A DNA stretch of 64,000 bases. It comes from Janthinobacterium tructae (GTDB lineage: Bacteria; Pseudomonadota; Gammaproteobacteria; Burkholderiales; Burkholderiaceae_D). The DNA is taken from the NCBI RefSeq assembly GCF_006517255.1, contig NZ_CP041185.1, forward strand, positions 5,828,001 through 5,892,000, given 5' to 3'. Below the pieces are notes generated by a model. That model had not been told where the DNA came from, searched no databases, and saw nothing but the letters and a program-made list of their open reading frames with translations. Below are positions 52,938 through 62,118 of the stretch, one piece after another. A program made the position numbers and the translations under genes. The stretch's first letter is position 1. Each line of letters opens with the position of its first letter.

Positions 52938-54062
52938 ATGATGTCTATATCAAGCACCGAGGAGATCGTCGCTGAATTGCGCGCCGGCCGCATGGTGATA
53001 CTGGTCGATGAAGAAGACCGGGAAAATGAAGGCGATCTGGTGCTTGCCGCCGATTTCGTGACGCCTGAAGCTATCAATTTCATGATCACGCATGCGCGTG
53101 GCCTGGTCTGCCTGACCCTGACGGAAGAACGTTGCGACGAGCTGAACCTGTCGATGATGACGTCGCGCAACGGCACCGCCTATGGCACCAATTTTACTGT
53201 TTCCATCGAAGCGGCCGAAGGCGTGACGACGGGCATTTCCGCCGCCGACCGCGCCAAGACCATCCAGGTGGCTGTGGCCAAGGGCACGCAGCCCAGCGAT
53301 ATCGTCCAGCCTGGCCATATCTTCCCCCTGAAAGCGCAAAAGGGCGGCGTGCTGATGCGCGCAGGCCATACGGAAGCCGGTTGCGACCTGACGGCCATGG
53401 CCGGCCTGACGCCCGCTTCCGTGATTTGCGAAATCATGAAGGACGACGGCACCATGGCGCGCCTGCCGGACTTGCTGGTGTTTGCCGAGCAGCACGGCCT
53501 GAAAATCGGCACGATTGCCGATCTGATCCATTACCGCAGCCAGACGGAGTCCCTAGTCGAGCGCGTTGCCGAGCGCACCCTGCACACGGCGCACGGCGAA
53601 TTCCGTTTGATCGCGTTCCGCGACAAGCCCAGCGCCTCGGCCCACCTGGCCCTCGTGCACGGCGACCTGGCCCCTGGCCTGGAAGCGCTGGTGCGCGTGC
53701 ACCAGCCCGTTTCCCTTCTGGACGTGCTGGAAAGCGAAGCGACCACCCACTCGTGGACGGTGGCCGCCTCGATGGCGGCCATCAAGCAGTCCGAACGGGG
53801 CGTGATGGTCTTGCTGAACTGTGGCGAGACCTCCAGCGAGCTGTTTGCCCAGTTTGCCGCGCTGGACACGCCGCAAGCCAAGCCGAAAGGCCGTGCCGCC
53901 AGCATGGACTTGCGCAGCTATGGCATCGGCGCGCAAATTCTGCGCGACCTGGGCGTGAGCAAGATGCAATTGCTGGCCAGTCCCCGCAAGATGCCGTCGA
54001 TGGTCGGTTTCGACCTGGAAGTGACCGGTTTTCAGTGCCATCCTGGCCAGACGTCGATGTGA
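52938..54062 (+). CDS. ribB: RibBX: dihydroxybutanone phosphate synthase fused to a GTP cyclohydrolase II-like domain without zinc cysteines
   Basis: 374 residues (ATG at 52938, or 52941 with better spacing to AGAGGA). Residues 1-200 are RibB with the acidic loop [13 protein letters not shown] (24-35), [16 protein letters not shown] and [18 protein letters not shown] (140-157). Residues 205-374 follow the RibA fold ([43 protein letters not shown]) but lack the Cys residues and CxTGD..RCDC block that bind zinc, so GTP cyclohydrolase II activity is unlikely. Makes the 4-carbon unit for lumazine. No FMN riboswitch is visible upstream. Confidence 0.92.
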   Translation: MMSISSTEEIVAELRAGRMVILVDEEDRENEGDLVLAADFVTPEAINFMITHARGLVCLTLTEERCDELNLSMMTSRNGTAYGTNFTVSIEAAEGVTTGISAADRAKTIQVAVAKGTQPSDIVQPGHIFPLKAQKGGVLMRAGHTEAGCDLTAMAGLTPASVICEIMKDDGTMARLPDLLVFAEQHGLKIGTIADLIHYRSQTESLVERVAERTLHTAHGEFRLIAFRDKPSASAHLALVHGDLAPGLEALVRVHQPVSLLDVLESEATTHSWTVAASMAAIKQSERGVMVLLNCGETSSELFAQFAALDTPQAKPKGRAASMDLRSYGIGAQILRDLGVSKMQLLASPRKMPSMVGFDLEVTGFQCHPGQTSM

Positions 54063-54118
54063 TAGTAAATGATGGCGGCATGTGCGTGCCGCCCTGAACC
54101 ACCAGATTAAAGAGGCAT

Positions 54119-54604
54119 ATGATGAGCGTAGGAACTTATGAAACCAATTTTGCCGGCGAAGGTTTGCGCGTCGGTATCGTCCAGGCACGATTCAATGAAA
54201 TCGTCGGTGGTGGCTTGCTGTCGGCATGCCTGGAAGAGTTGAGCAAGCTGGGCGTGGCCGATGAAGATATCCTGCACGTGACCGTGCCGGGCGCCCTGGA
54301 AATCCCACTGATTCTGCAAAAAATGGCAGAAACCGAGCAATTCGACGCCCTGATCGCACTGGGCGCCGTGATTCGCGGTGAAACCTACCACTTCGAGCTG
54401 GTATCGAACGAATCGGGCGCAGGCATCACGCGCATCGGTCTCGATTACGGCATTCCCATCGCCAACGCAGTGTTGACGACCGAAAACGACGAGCAGGCGG
54501 AAGTGCGCATGCTGGTCAAGGGAGCAGAAGCGGCACGCGTGGCAGTGGAAATGGCTAATTTAGCGCAAGCGCTAGAAGAGTTGCAAGAATCCGAGGAGGA
54601 CTAG
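54119..54604 (+). CDS. ribH: Lumazine synthase
   Basis: 161 residues (ATG at 54119 or 54122, after AAGAGG). Motifs: [46 protein letters not shown] (catalytic His) and [15 protein letters not shown]. It condenses the RibD- and RibB-derived halves into dimethylribityllumazine and forms pentamers or 60-mers. It lies 56 bp downstream of ribBX; the repeat element B separates it from nusB. Confidence 0.97.
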   Translation: MMSVGTYETNFAGEGLRVGIVQARFNEIVGGGLLSACLEELSKLGVADEDILHVTVPGALEIPLILQKMAETEQFDALIALGAVIRGETYHFELVSNESGAGITRIGLDYGIPIANAVLTTENDEQAEVRMLVKGAEAARVAVEMANLAQALEELQESEED

Positions 54605-54608
54605 CCGT

Positions 54609-54781
54609 GTAGTGAACGTCCGATAAAACGCCCATAGCTGCGTTGCAAGCCCTCGGCGTACATTCGTACTGTCTTCGGGCTCGCGCCTTGCTCTGAGCAT
54701 TTTCCCGAACGTTCTGACACGCGGTTGGCTGCGGCGCGTTGAAAAGCGCGCCGTGCTGTCTCGCCGGAATTTGTAGTGAAC
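54609..54781. repeat. Intergenic repeat element B between ribH and nusB
   Basis: 173 bp bounded by the 9-bp direct repeat GTAGTGAAC (54609-54617 and 54773-54781). Inside, the palindrome GTAC-ATTC-GTAC (54658-54669) and, on the minus strand, cgagggcttgcaacgcag match the core of element A at 10056-10180. Most of it is GC-rich with further short inverted repeats (GCGCG..CGCGC). The bounding direct repeat looks like a target duplication. Confidence 0.6.
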
Positions 54782-54806
54782 ACGTACTTAAGAACAGGTA
54801 ACAATC

Positions 54807-55277
54807 ATGACTGAGAAAAATTTGCTCGCCAATCCCAGCAAAAACCGCACGCCGCGTCACCGCGCGCGCGAGTTTGCGCTGCAGGGCTTGTACCAGTGGC
54901 TGCTGAACAATGAAGACGCGACCACCGTCGTGAACAATATTCGCGCCGCGCATGGTTTCGACAAGGCCGATGGCGATCATTTCACGGTGCTGCTGTACGG
55001 CGCCATCAAGGATTCGCTGGCGCTGCGCGACAGCATGGCTCCCTTGATCGACCGCAACATCGCGGAACTGTCGCCCATCGAACACGGCATCCTGCTGATC
55101 GGTGCGTTCGAGCTGAAGAACAACATGGAAATCCCGTACCGCGTCGTCATCAACGAAGCGGTCGAGCTGGCCAAGTCGTTTGGCGGTATCGACGGCCACA
55201 AGTATGTGAACGGCGTGCTCGACAAGCTGGCAGTGAAATTCCGCGAGGAAGAAGTGGGCGCCAACAAGCGCAAGTAA
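54807..55277 (+). CDS. nusB: NusB, transcription antitermination factor
   Basis: 156 residues. The ATG follows GAACAGGTAAC. Helical NusB fold with RHRAREFALQGLYQWLLNNEDA at the N-terminus (BoxA-RNA-binding arginines), then DRNIAELSPIEHGILLIGAFELKNNMEIPYRVVINEAVELAKSFGGIDGHKYVNGVLDKLA. Acts with NusE (S10) in rRNA antitermination. Downstream of ribH as in many bacteria, though separated by a repeat element that may carry its own promoter. Confidence 0.97.
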   Translation: MTEKNLLANPSKNRTPRHRAREFALQGLYQWLLNNEDATTVVNNIRAAHGFDKADGDHFTVLLYGAIKDSLALRDSMAPLIDRNIAELSPIEHGILLIGAFELKNNMEIPYRVVINEAVELAKSFGGIDGHKYVNGVLDKLAVKFREEEVGANKRK

Positions 55278-55317
55278 TATAGAGCGTAGTTCCTGCGGCT
55301 GCTGCCGCAGGGCAACA

Positions 55318-55352
55318 AAAAAGCCACCGGCACTTGCGTGCGGTGGCTTTTT
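55318..55352. terminator. Terminator after nusB
   Basis: A 12-bp stem (55318-55329 with 55341-55352, AAAAAGCCACCG/CGGTGGCTTTTT) has an 11-nt loop. A/T runs on both arms make it bidirectional; it serves nusB and the convergent transglycosylase gene. Confidence 0.9.
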
Positions 55353-55398
55353 CATTGGGTGCCGCTTTTTGGATGCCCCTGTGAGGGCGTTTAAAGGG

Positions 55399-56319
55399 TC
55401 ACAGGCCGGCGATCTCGTTATGTGGTGCAATCTTGATGGTGATGCTGCCGCTTTCCGCTGCCGGGGCCTTGGCTGGCGCTGGCGTGTTCGATGCCATCAC
55501 CGGCGTGCTGGTCGGCACGCGCTGGCCAGCCGATACTTGCTTCAGGCGGCGGTATTCGGCCAGCACGCGCGAGCCGTAGCCCGAGTCGGTGGCGAAGTTG
55601 GCGGCGCCCACATAGGTTTTCAAGCCCGCTTCGACGGAACCGCCGCGCGTGACGTAGTCTTTCAGGATCAGCGAGCCGACACGGATGTTGGCGACCGGGT
55701 TCAGGGCCGCTTGCACGCCGCCCATTTCCTGGAAGCGCTCATGGTGCACTTTCGACATGACTTGCATCAAGCCTTGTGCGCCGACCGGGCTTTCGGCGAA
55801 CGGGTTCAAGCCCGATTCGATGGCCATCACGGCCAGGATCAGCAGCGGGTCCAGCTTGATTTCGCGGGCCGTCAGGTACGCCGTCGAGACGAGCATATTG
55901 GTCGCATCGTTGGCCACGCGATAGCGCTTGGAGAGCCAGTTGGTGACCCATTGCTGCTGCTTTTGCGTGCCCAGCAAGGCTTTTTCTTCCTTGGTCAACG
56001 GTGCCTCGTTGCCGGCGGCCATTTGCACGGAAGCAGGCGCTTCCATCAGTGCCGACAGGGCCGGCGCTTCAACGGCTTGCGCCTCTGCCATCGGCAGCGG
56101 AAACAGGCTGTGCGTCAGTTGCTTGCCCAGGTCGGGACGGAACATCAGCAGGGCGATCAGTGCCAGGGCGGAAATGCCGAAGACTGTCAGTGTGTGTTGT
56201 GCAGTGGTTAAAACGCCACGTGCCGAAATGGCTTGTGCGCGGGCGCGCAAACGCGCCAACGCCGGCTGGCCAGCCACGGTTGAAGCAGGCAATGCTGCTT
56301 CAGTGCTACGATGAGTCAT
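55399..56319 (-). CDS. Lytic transglycosylase (SLT domain)
   Basis: 306 residues. A single membrane helix near 42-60 anchors it to the inner membrane rather than a cleaved signal. The SLT domain covers about 145-260: catalytic Glu168 in ILAVMAIESGLNPFAESPVGAQGLMQVM, then NPVANIRVGSLILKDYVTRGGSVEAGLKTYVGAANF and GYGSRVLAEYRRLKQ. It cleaves glycan strands to 1,6-anhydro products. The N-terminus is Ala-rich and the C-terminal ~40 residues are Pro/Ala-rich and probably flexible. Convergent with nusB. Confidence 0.92.
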   Translation of the reverse strand: MTHRSTEAALPASTVAGQPALARLRARAQAISARGVLTTAQHTLTVFGISALALIALLMFRPDLGKQLTHSLFPLPMAEAQAVEAPALSALMEAPASVQMAAGNEAPLTKEEKALLGTQKQQQWVTNWLSKRYRVANDATNMLVSTAYLTAREIKLDPLLILAVMAIESGLNPFAESPVGAQGLMQVMSKVHHERFQEMGGVQAALNPVANIRVGSLILKDYVTRGGSVEAGLKTYVGAANFATDSGYGSRVLAEYRRLKQVSAGQRVPTSTPVMASNTPAPAKAPAAESGSITIKIAPHNEIAGL

Positions 56320-56797
56320 AGAGTTCCCCGAAATGTCGCGTCAACAGGCAGTCCCTCCGCGGTCTCGCGGTGTTGTGGGTACTGCCAATGCCGTGCATCA
56401 GAAATATCATCGTTTCCGCCGCGTATGGATGCGTGCGAGAAACGCCGTCATTGCTTGCTTGAGCTGATCGGTCCCATGCTGGTATTGGATCAGTCGCAAT
56501 ACAACTTTTACCGGGGGTAAGGCAGACGCCTTTTGAAAACACTCCTTAAAATGTCATGTGGAGCCCCGACTCCGTGAATGAAAGAGAAACGCTAAAATCA
56601 AGCCCTGGGCCGGCGTGCTCTTTCAAGTTGGGCGAATTGTAGAAGCCGTTTTATATCAAGTCAATACTAACGAATCGATTCTTTATTACTTTTATGTCTT
56701 ACTTTTTGTCTTGCATTGTGCCAAAAGCCAATAAAATCAATTACTTGGCATAGATCCTTCAGCAACGGCGTCCGACGTCAAAAAAAATTAAAAACAC
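56320..56797. other. Intergenic region upstream of ubiD, no recognised gene
   Basis: 478 bp between the divergent transglycosylase and ubiD starts. The half nearer ubiD (from about 56640) is AT-rich, as expected for promoters, unlike the rest. I saw no tRNA, hairpin terminator or regulatory palindrome here. Confidence 0.5.
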
Positions 56798-58282
56798 ATG
56801 AAATATTCAGATTTGCGAGATTTTATTTCTCAGCTGCAACAAATGGGTGAACTTAAGCCTATTTCGACCCCTATTTCGCCGATTTTGGAGATGACGGAGG
56901 TGTGCGACCGCACCTTGCGCGCAGGCGGACCGGCCTTGCTGTTCAACAATCCGACGGGATACGACATGCCGGTGCTGGGCAATCTGTTCGGCACCACGCG
57001 CCGCGTGGCGCTGGGCATGGGCGCGGAAGACGTCAGCGAGTTGCGCAAGATCGGCCATGTGCTGGCGCGCCTGAAAGAGCCGGAACCGCCGAAGGATTTC
57101 AAGGACTTGCTGGGCCTCGGTTCACTGGTGAAATCCGTGTGGGACATGTCGCCGAAAGAGTTGCGCGGCGCGAAGTGCCAGGAAATCGTCTGGGAAGGCA
57201 ATGACGTGGACCTGGCGCGCCTGCCCATCCAGCATTGCTGGCCCGGCGATATCGCGCCCCTGATCACCTGGGGGCTGGTGATCACCAAGGGGCCGAACAA
57301 GAAGCGGCAAAACCTGGGCATCTATCGTCAGCAAGTACTGGGACGCAACAAGGTCATCATGCGCTGGCTGGCGCACCGGGGCGGGGCGCTGGACTTCCGC
57401 GAGCATGCGATTCAAAGCAAGGGCAAGCCGTATCCGATCGCCGTCGCGCTCGGTGCCGATCCCGCTACTATATTAGGGGCCGTCACGCCGGTGCCGGACA
57501 GTCTGTCCGAATACCAGTTCGCCGGCTTGCTGCGCGGCAGCCGCACCGAATTGGTAAAAGCGATTGGCAGCGAGCTGCGCGTGCCCGCATCGGCCGAAAT
57601 CGTGCTTGAAGGCCATATCTACCCGGATGAAAACCATCCGAGCGGCTACGAGCACGCGCTGGAAGGGCCGTATGGCGACCACACGGGCTACTATAATGAA
57701 CAGGACAGTTTCCCTGTGTTTACCATCGACCGCATCACCATGCGCCGCGACCCGATTTACCACTCCACATACACGGGCAAGCCGCCCGACGAGCCGGCCG
57801 TGCTGGGCCTGGCGCTGAACGAAGTCTTCGTGCCCTTGCTGCAAAAACAGTTCAGCGAAATCACGGATTTCTATCTGCCGCCCGAAGGCTGCAGCTACCG
57901 CATGGCCGTGGTGCAGATCAAGAAGCAGTACGCGGGCCATGCCAAGCGCGTGATGTTCGGCGTGTGGAGCTTCCTGCGCCAGTTCATGTATACCAAGTTC
58001 ATCGTGGTGGTCGACGAGGACGTGAATATTCGCGACTGGAAAGAGGTCATCTGGGCCATCACCACGCGCGTCGACCCCATCCGCGACACCACCCTGGTCG
58101 ACAACACGCCCATCGATTACCTGGACTTCGCTTCGCCGGTCAGCGGCCTGGGCAGCAAGATGGGCATCGACGCGACGAATAAATGGCCGGGTGAAACGAC
58201 GCGCGAGTGGGGCACGACGATCGCCATGACGCCGGCAGTGAAGGCCAAGGTGGATGGCATCTGGCAAGAGCTGGGGCTGTAG
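56798..58282 (+). CDS. ubiD: UbiD, polyprenyl-4-hydroxybenzoate decarboxylase
   Basis: 494 residues, close to the E. coli length. The prFMN-dependent decarboxylase pattern is visible: [105 protein letters not shown] (with the Glu pair at the active site), [42 protein letters not shown]. It removes the carboxyl group in ubiquinone synthesis. The prFMN supplier ubiX is not in this window. Confidence 0.97.
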   Translation: MKYSDLRDFISQLQQMGELKPISTPISPILEMTEVCDRTLRAGGPALLFNNPTGYDMPVLGNLFGTTRRVALGMGAEDVSELRKIGHVLARLKEPEPPKDFKDLLGLGSLVKSVWDMSPKELRGAKCQEIVWEGNDVDLARLPIQHCWPGDIAPLITWGLVITKGPNKKRQNLGIYRQQVLGRNKVIMRWLAHRGGALDFREHAIQSKGKPYPIAVALGADPATILGAVTPVPDSLSEYQFAGLLRGSRTELVKAIGSELRVPASAEIVLEGHIYPDENHPSGYEHALEGPYGDHTGYYNEQDSFPVFTIDRITMRRDPIYHSTYTGKPPDEPAVLGLALNEVFVPLLQKQFSEITDFYLPPEGCSYRMAVVQIKKQYAGHAKRVMFGVWSFLRQFMYTKFIVVVDEDVNIRDWKEVIWAITTRVDPIRDTTLVDNTPIDYLDFASPVSGLGSKMGIDATNKWPGETTREWGTTIAMTPAVKAKVDGIWQELGL

Positions 58283-58311
58283 GTCGGGTTAGCGCTTGCG
58301 CGTAACCCGAC
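58283..58311. repeat. REP-like palindrome 1
   Basis: GTCGGGTTA (58283-58291) and TAACCCGAC (58303-58311) flank a GC-rich loop, directly adjacent to the ubiD stop. The sequence belongs to the same family as 58369-58398, 63375-63406 and 63463-63492. Confidence 0.7.
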
Positions 58312-58368
58312 GTTGCTTGCATGTTCACGATCTGCGTATTCAGCAGTGTCGGCCGCTTACTCAGCAGT

Positions 58369-58398
58369 GTCGGCTTACGGCCTGCGGCCTAAGCCGAC
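58369..58398. repeat. REP-like palindrome 2
   Basis: GTCGGCTTA (58369-58377) pairs with TAAGCCGAC (58390-58398). It lies between ubiD and the 4.5S RNA, with two near-copies of CAGCAGTGTCGG just before it. Confidence 0.7.
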
Positions 58399-58466
58399 CT
58401 ACGCCGACGTACGAAGCATTGACACGGCAATTTCCCAATCTTGCGCAGGTCGGTTATAATTGTGCC

Positions 58467-58565
58467 TGGCGGGCCCCTGCGCATCGTGGCATGGCTAACC
58501 TGGTCAGGTCGGGAACGAAGCAGCCACGGCTATTAACCATGAGTGCCGCAGATCAGGCTCGCCTC
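58467..58565 (+). ncRNA. ffs: 4.5S signal recognition particle RNA
   Basis: About 99 nt. The conserved Ffh-binding region is intact: CAGGTCGGGAACGAAGCAGCCA with the GGAA-type tetraloop (here GGGAAC) and the symmetric internal loop. The ends pair as GGCGGGCC (58468-58475) with GGCTCGCC (58556-58563). A -10 box TATAAT (58455-58460) lies just upstream of the likely start. A terminator follows at 58586-58607. Precedes dnaX, as in many proteobacteria. Confidence 0.93.
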
Positions 58566-58585
58566 CTTCGGGAAACAAACAGTAA

Positions 58586-58607
58586 AGCTGCCGTTGGCGG
58601 CTTTTTT
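58586..58607 (+). terminator. Terminator of ffs
   Basis: Stem AGCTGCC (58586-58592) pairs with GGCGGCT (58596-58602), with one G-T pair, and is followed by a T run (58602-58607). Confidence 0.8.
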
Positions 58608-58779
58608 GTTTTGCGGCGCTGTGTTTTGCCAGTCCGCATGCTTGCCTGATTTTCCAGAATGCCACTCTCCATGTTATACAATTGCTGCTTTGCCGCGTTT
58701 GCCATAGTGAATGGCCCGGCCATGAGGCTTGCGCCCGCCGCGCAGGATCACCCGCAAAATCGCATGGTAAAATCTCAGC

Positions 58780-61110
58780 ATGTCCTATCAAGTCCTCGCC
58801 CGTAAATACCGCCCCAAGAATTTCGAGACGCTCGTCGGCCAGGAGCACGTCGTGCGCGCGCTCACGCATGCCTTGCACAGCGGCCGATTGCATCACGCCT
58901 ATCTGTTCACGGGCACGCGCGGCGTCGGCAAGACGACCCTGTCGCGTATCCTGGCCAAGTCGCTCAATTGCATCGGCCCCGATGGCACAGGCGGCATCAC
59001 GGCCCAGCCTTGCGGCGTGTGCGAAGCGTGCACGGCGATCGATGCGGGACGCTTTGTCGACTATATAGAGATGGATGCGGCGTCGAACCGCGGCGTCGAT
59101 GAAATGGCGCAGCTGCTGGAACAGGCGGTCTACGCGCCCAGCAACGCGCGCTTCAAGGTCTATATGATCGATGAGGTGCACATGCTGACCAATCACGCCT
59201 TCAATTCCATGCTGAAGACGCTGGAAGAGCCGCCTGAACACGTCAAGTTCATCCTGGCCACGACGGACCCGCAAAAGATTCCCGTGACCGTGCTGTCGCG
59301 CTGCCTGCAGTTCAACCTCAAGCAGATGCCGCCCGGCCACATCATCAGCCACCTGGACAATATCCTGGGGCAGGAAGGCATCGCCTTCGAACAGCCGGCC
59401 TTGCGCCTGCTGGCCCAGGGCGCCCACGGTTCCATGCGCGATGCGCTGTCGCTGACGGACCAGGCCATCGCGTACGCGGCCGGCGCAGTGACGCTCGACG
59501 CCGTGCAAGGCATGCTGGGTGCGCTCGACCAGTCGTATCTGGTGCGCCTGCTCGACGCGCTGGCGCAGCAGGACGGTGCCGATCTGCTGGCCGTGGCCGA
59601 CGAGATGGCCTCGCGCAGCCTGTCGTATAACGGCGCGCTGCAAGACCTGGGCACTCTGTTGCACCGCATTGCGCTGGCGCAAACGGTGCCGGCCGCCTTG
59701 CCGCAGGATTTGCCGGAATACGCGGATATCGTGCGCCTATCTGCCGCGTTTGACGCGGAAGAAGTGCAGCTGTTTTACCAGATCGCCGTGCATGGCCGCA
59801 ATGAACTGGGCCTGGCGCCCGACGAGTACGCGGGCTTTACCATGACCTTGCTGCGCATGCTGGCCTTTCGGCCTGGCATAGGCGGCGCCGATGGCGTGCC
59901 GGCGGCGGCACCAGCCGCTGCAACGGGCAACCGTCCCGCTGCTGTCGCCGCCGCGCGCGCCGCCGCTGGCGCGTCCGCACCGGCCTCCCGCGCCGCCACC
60001 AACAGCGTGGCCAGCCATGCAACCGTGACCCCGCCCGCCGTCGTGGCCGCCGCTGCCGCCAGCATGGCGCGCGGCGAAGCGCCGCCGCCACGCGCATCTG
60101 CCCCGGCGCCGGCACCAGTAGCAGCCCCTGCGCCGCCGGCTGCTGGTCCGGCTGCGGCTGCCCCGGCAGCCTCGGGCGCGCCGATCAGTTCCGCCCGCGC
60201 CGCCATCAATGCGGCGCTGGAAGCGGCCCGCGCCGCCTCGAAAGGCCGTCCGGGCAGCGCGCCATCGTCGCCGACATCGGCACCCAAGCCAGCTGCCTCC
60301 GCACCGGCTCCAGCCGCTGCCGTCGCCGCGCCGGCTCCGGTTGCACCGGTCCAGGCTGCACCGCCACCGCCCGCCGCCGCGAAAGCGCCAGCGCCGTGGG
60401 ACGATGCGCCGCCCGTGGCCGTGCTGGAAGCACCCGCACCCGCTCCCGCACCCGCATCCGCACCCGCACCCGCACCCGCACCCGTACAGCCGGCACGCCA
60501 GGCAGCGCCACAGCAGGCGCCCGCCGACGACGACTTGCCGCCGTGGGTCACCGAATTTTCCGACGACAGCGCGTCCGCCGCCGTGTCGGCGCCCGCCGCG
60601 CAAAGTTCCGAGCAGCCTGCCGTCGTCATGCCGCAGCGTGCCGCCAAGCAAGCCGCGCCCAGCGGGCCGTATGTGATCACGCCCGTGCCGGGACTGGACT
60701 GGGACGGCAACTGGCCGGCCGTCGCCGCCGTACTGCCCCTGCGCGGCGTGGCGCAGCAGCTGGCCGTGCAGGCCGAGCTGATCGAATGCCTGCACGATGG
60801 CCACAGCACCACGTTCCGCCTGCGCGTACCGATCGATACGTGGCGCAGCCCGGCCAACGTGGAAAAACTGGCGGCCGCGCTGACCGAGCGCTTCGGCCGC
60901 AAGGTCGCGGTCGACACGGAACTGGGCGCCGTCTGGTACACGGCCAGCGCGGAAGCGCAGGCGCACCGCGAGGCGTGCCAGCTGCAAGCGGAAGCGACCA
61001 TCGCCAGCGACCCCTTCGTGCTCGACATGAAGCGTGCATTCGACGCTTTTGTTGTGCCGGGCACGATTACCCCTGCACCGGCCGGCTCTGCCGCGCCGAC
61101 CCTGCATTGA
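58780..61110 (+). CDS. dnaX: DnaX, DNA polymerase III gamma/tau subunit
   Basis: 776 residues. AAA+ clamp loader: Walker A GTRGVGKT (45-52), zinc Cys64/78/81/84, Walker B with DEVH (131-134) and the SRC arginine finger (173-175). Domains II-III reach about residue 360. A very Ala/Pro-rich linker (about 370-620) follows, with hexanucleotide-like GCACCC repeats at 60430-60485, then a C-terminal tau domain (YVITPVPGLDWDGNWPAVAAVLPLRG to the end). No A-rich slippery sequence was seen, so a frameshifted gamma product is not evident. Loads the sliding clamp and binds DnaB and PolC. Confidence 0.96.
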   Translation: MSYQVLARKYRPKNFETLVGQEHVVRALTHALHSGRLHHAYLFTGTRGVGKTTLSRILAKSLNCIGPDGTGGITAQPCGVCEACTAIDAGRFVDYIEMDAASNRGVDEMAQLLEQAVYAPSNARFKVYMIDEVHMLTNHAFNSMLKTLEEPPEHVKFILATTDPQKIPVTVLSRCLQFNLKQMPPGHIISHLDNILGQEGIAFEQPALRLLAQGAHGSMRDALSLTDQAIAYAAGAVTLDAVQGMLGALDQSYLVRLLDALAQQDGADLLAVADEMASRSLSYNGALQDLGTLLHRIALAQTVPAALPQDLPEYADIVRLSAAFDAEEVQLFYQIAVHGRNELGLAPDEYAGFTMTLLRMLAFRPGIGGADGVPAAAPAAATGNRPAAVAAARAAAGASAPASRAATNSVASHATVTPPAVVAAAAASMARGEAPPPRASAPAPAPVAAPAPPAAGPAAAAPAASGAPISSARAAINAALEAARAASKGRPGSAPSSPTSAPKPAASAPAPAAAVAAPAPVAPVQAAPPPPAAAKAPAPWDDAPPVAVLEAPAPAPAPASAPAPAPAPVQPARQAAPQQAPADDDLPPWVTEFSDDSASAAVSAPAAQSSEQPAVVMPQRAAKQAAPSGPYVITPVPGLDWDGNWPAVAAVLPLRGVAQQLAVQAELIECLHDGHSTTFRLRVPIDTWRSPANVEKLAAALTERFGRKVAVDTELGAVWYTASAEAQAHREACQLQAEATIASDPFVLDMKRAFDAFVVPGTITPAPAGSAAPTLH

Positions 61111-61150
61111 TGATTAACACACTCACAAACTGAATTAACGGAGCATTCTC

Positions 61151-61477
61151 ATGATGAAAAATCAACTGGCTGGCCTGATGAAGCAGGCGCAAACAATGCA
61201 AGACAACATGAAAAAGGCCCAGGAACAACTGGCGCTGGTGGAAGTGGAAGGCCAGTCCGGCGCCGGCCTGGTGAAAATCGTCATGACGTGCAAGAACGAC
61301 GTCAAGCGCGTCTCCATCGACCCGTCGCTGCTGGCCGACGACAAGGACATGCTGGAAGACCTGGTGGCTGCCGCCTTCAACGACGCCGTGCGCAAGGCGG
61401 AAGCGACGTCCGCGGAAAAAATGGCAGGCTTGACCGGCGGCATGAACTTGCCAGCCGGCTTCAAAATGCCATTCTGA
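61151..61477 (+). CDS. ybaB: YbaB/EbfC nucleoid-associated protein
   Basis: 108 residues. ACGGAG precedes the ATG. The pattern is [90 protein letters not shown], a dimeric DNA-binding protein. It lies between dnaX and recR in the usual order, implying co-expression with replication and repair. Confidence 0.96.
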   Translation: MMKNQLAGLMKQAQTMQDNMKKAQEQLALVEVEGQSGAGLVKIVMTCKNDVKRVSIDPSLLADDKDMLEDLVAAAFNDAVRKAEATSAEKMAGLTGGMNLPAGFKMPF

Positions 61478-61524
61478 TGCAATCCCGCATGCGCTCGATC
61501 TGTGGCACGGGGCAGGGTTGATCC

Positions 61525-62115
61525 ATGTCCAAGTCGCTTGAATTTTTGACCGAGGCGCTGCGGCGCCTGCCCGGCGTCGGCCCCAAGTCGGCGCAGCGGA
61601 TGGCATTTCATTTGTTGCAGCACGATAGGGAAGGCGCGGCCATGCTGTCGCGCGCCCTGTTCCAGGCCGTCGATGCCGTGCATCACTGCGGCCTGTGCAA
61701 TACCTTTACCGAACACGAAGTGTGCGAGACCTGTCTCGACGAAGAGCGCGACAAGCGCCTGCTGTGCGTGGTGGAAACGCCCGCCGACCAGCTGATGATC
61801 GAGCAGACGCTCACCTACAAGGGCCTGTATTTCGTGCTCATGGGGCGGCTCTCTCCGCTCGACGGCATCGGCCCGAAAGATATCCACCTCGAAAAATTAC
61901 TCGGCCGCGCCAACGATGGCGTGGTCGGTGAAGTGGTACTGGCCACCAATTTCACGAATGAAGGCGAAGCGACGGCCCATTACATCAGCGAAATGCTGAA
62001 GGCGCGGGGCTTGCGCGTGAGCCGTTTGGCCCGCGGCGTACCCGTGGGTGGCGAACTGGAATACGTCGACGCGGGCACGATTGCCCGCGCGATGCTCGAC
62101 CGCAGGGCAACCTAA
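61525..62115 (+). CDS. recR: RecR, recombination mediator
   Basis: 196 residues. Helix-hairpin-helix [19 protein letters not shown], a zinc finger with C55, C58, C67 and C70, and the Toprim domain ([42 protein letters not shown]). The protein forms a ring with RecO and loads RecA on gaps. 47 bp after ybaB; the downstream gene begins 3 bp later and is probably co-transcribed though functionally unrelated. Confidence 0.97.
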   Translation: MSKSLEFLTEALRRLPGVGPKSAQRMAFHLLQHDREGAAMLSRALFQAVDAVHHCGLCNTFTEHEVCETCLDEERDKRLLCVVETPADQLMIEQTLTYKGLYFVLMGRLSPLDGIGPKDIHLEKLLGRANDGVVGEVVLATNFTNEGEATAHYISEMLKARGLRVSRLARGVPVGGELEYVDAGTIARAMLDRRAT

Positions 62116-62118
62116 ATC

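Noticed and set aside
58419..58460. TTGACA -35 paired with the TATAAT of ffs
   Set aside because: The 30-bp spacing is far from the normal 16-18 bp; only the -10 box is supported.
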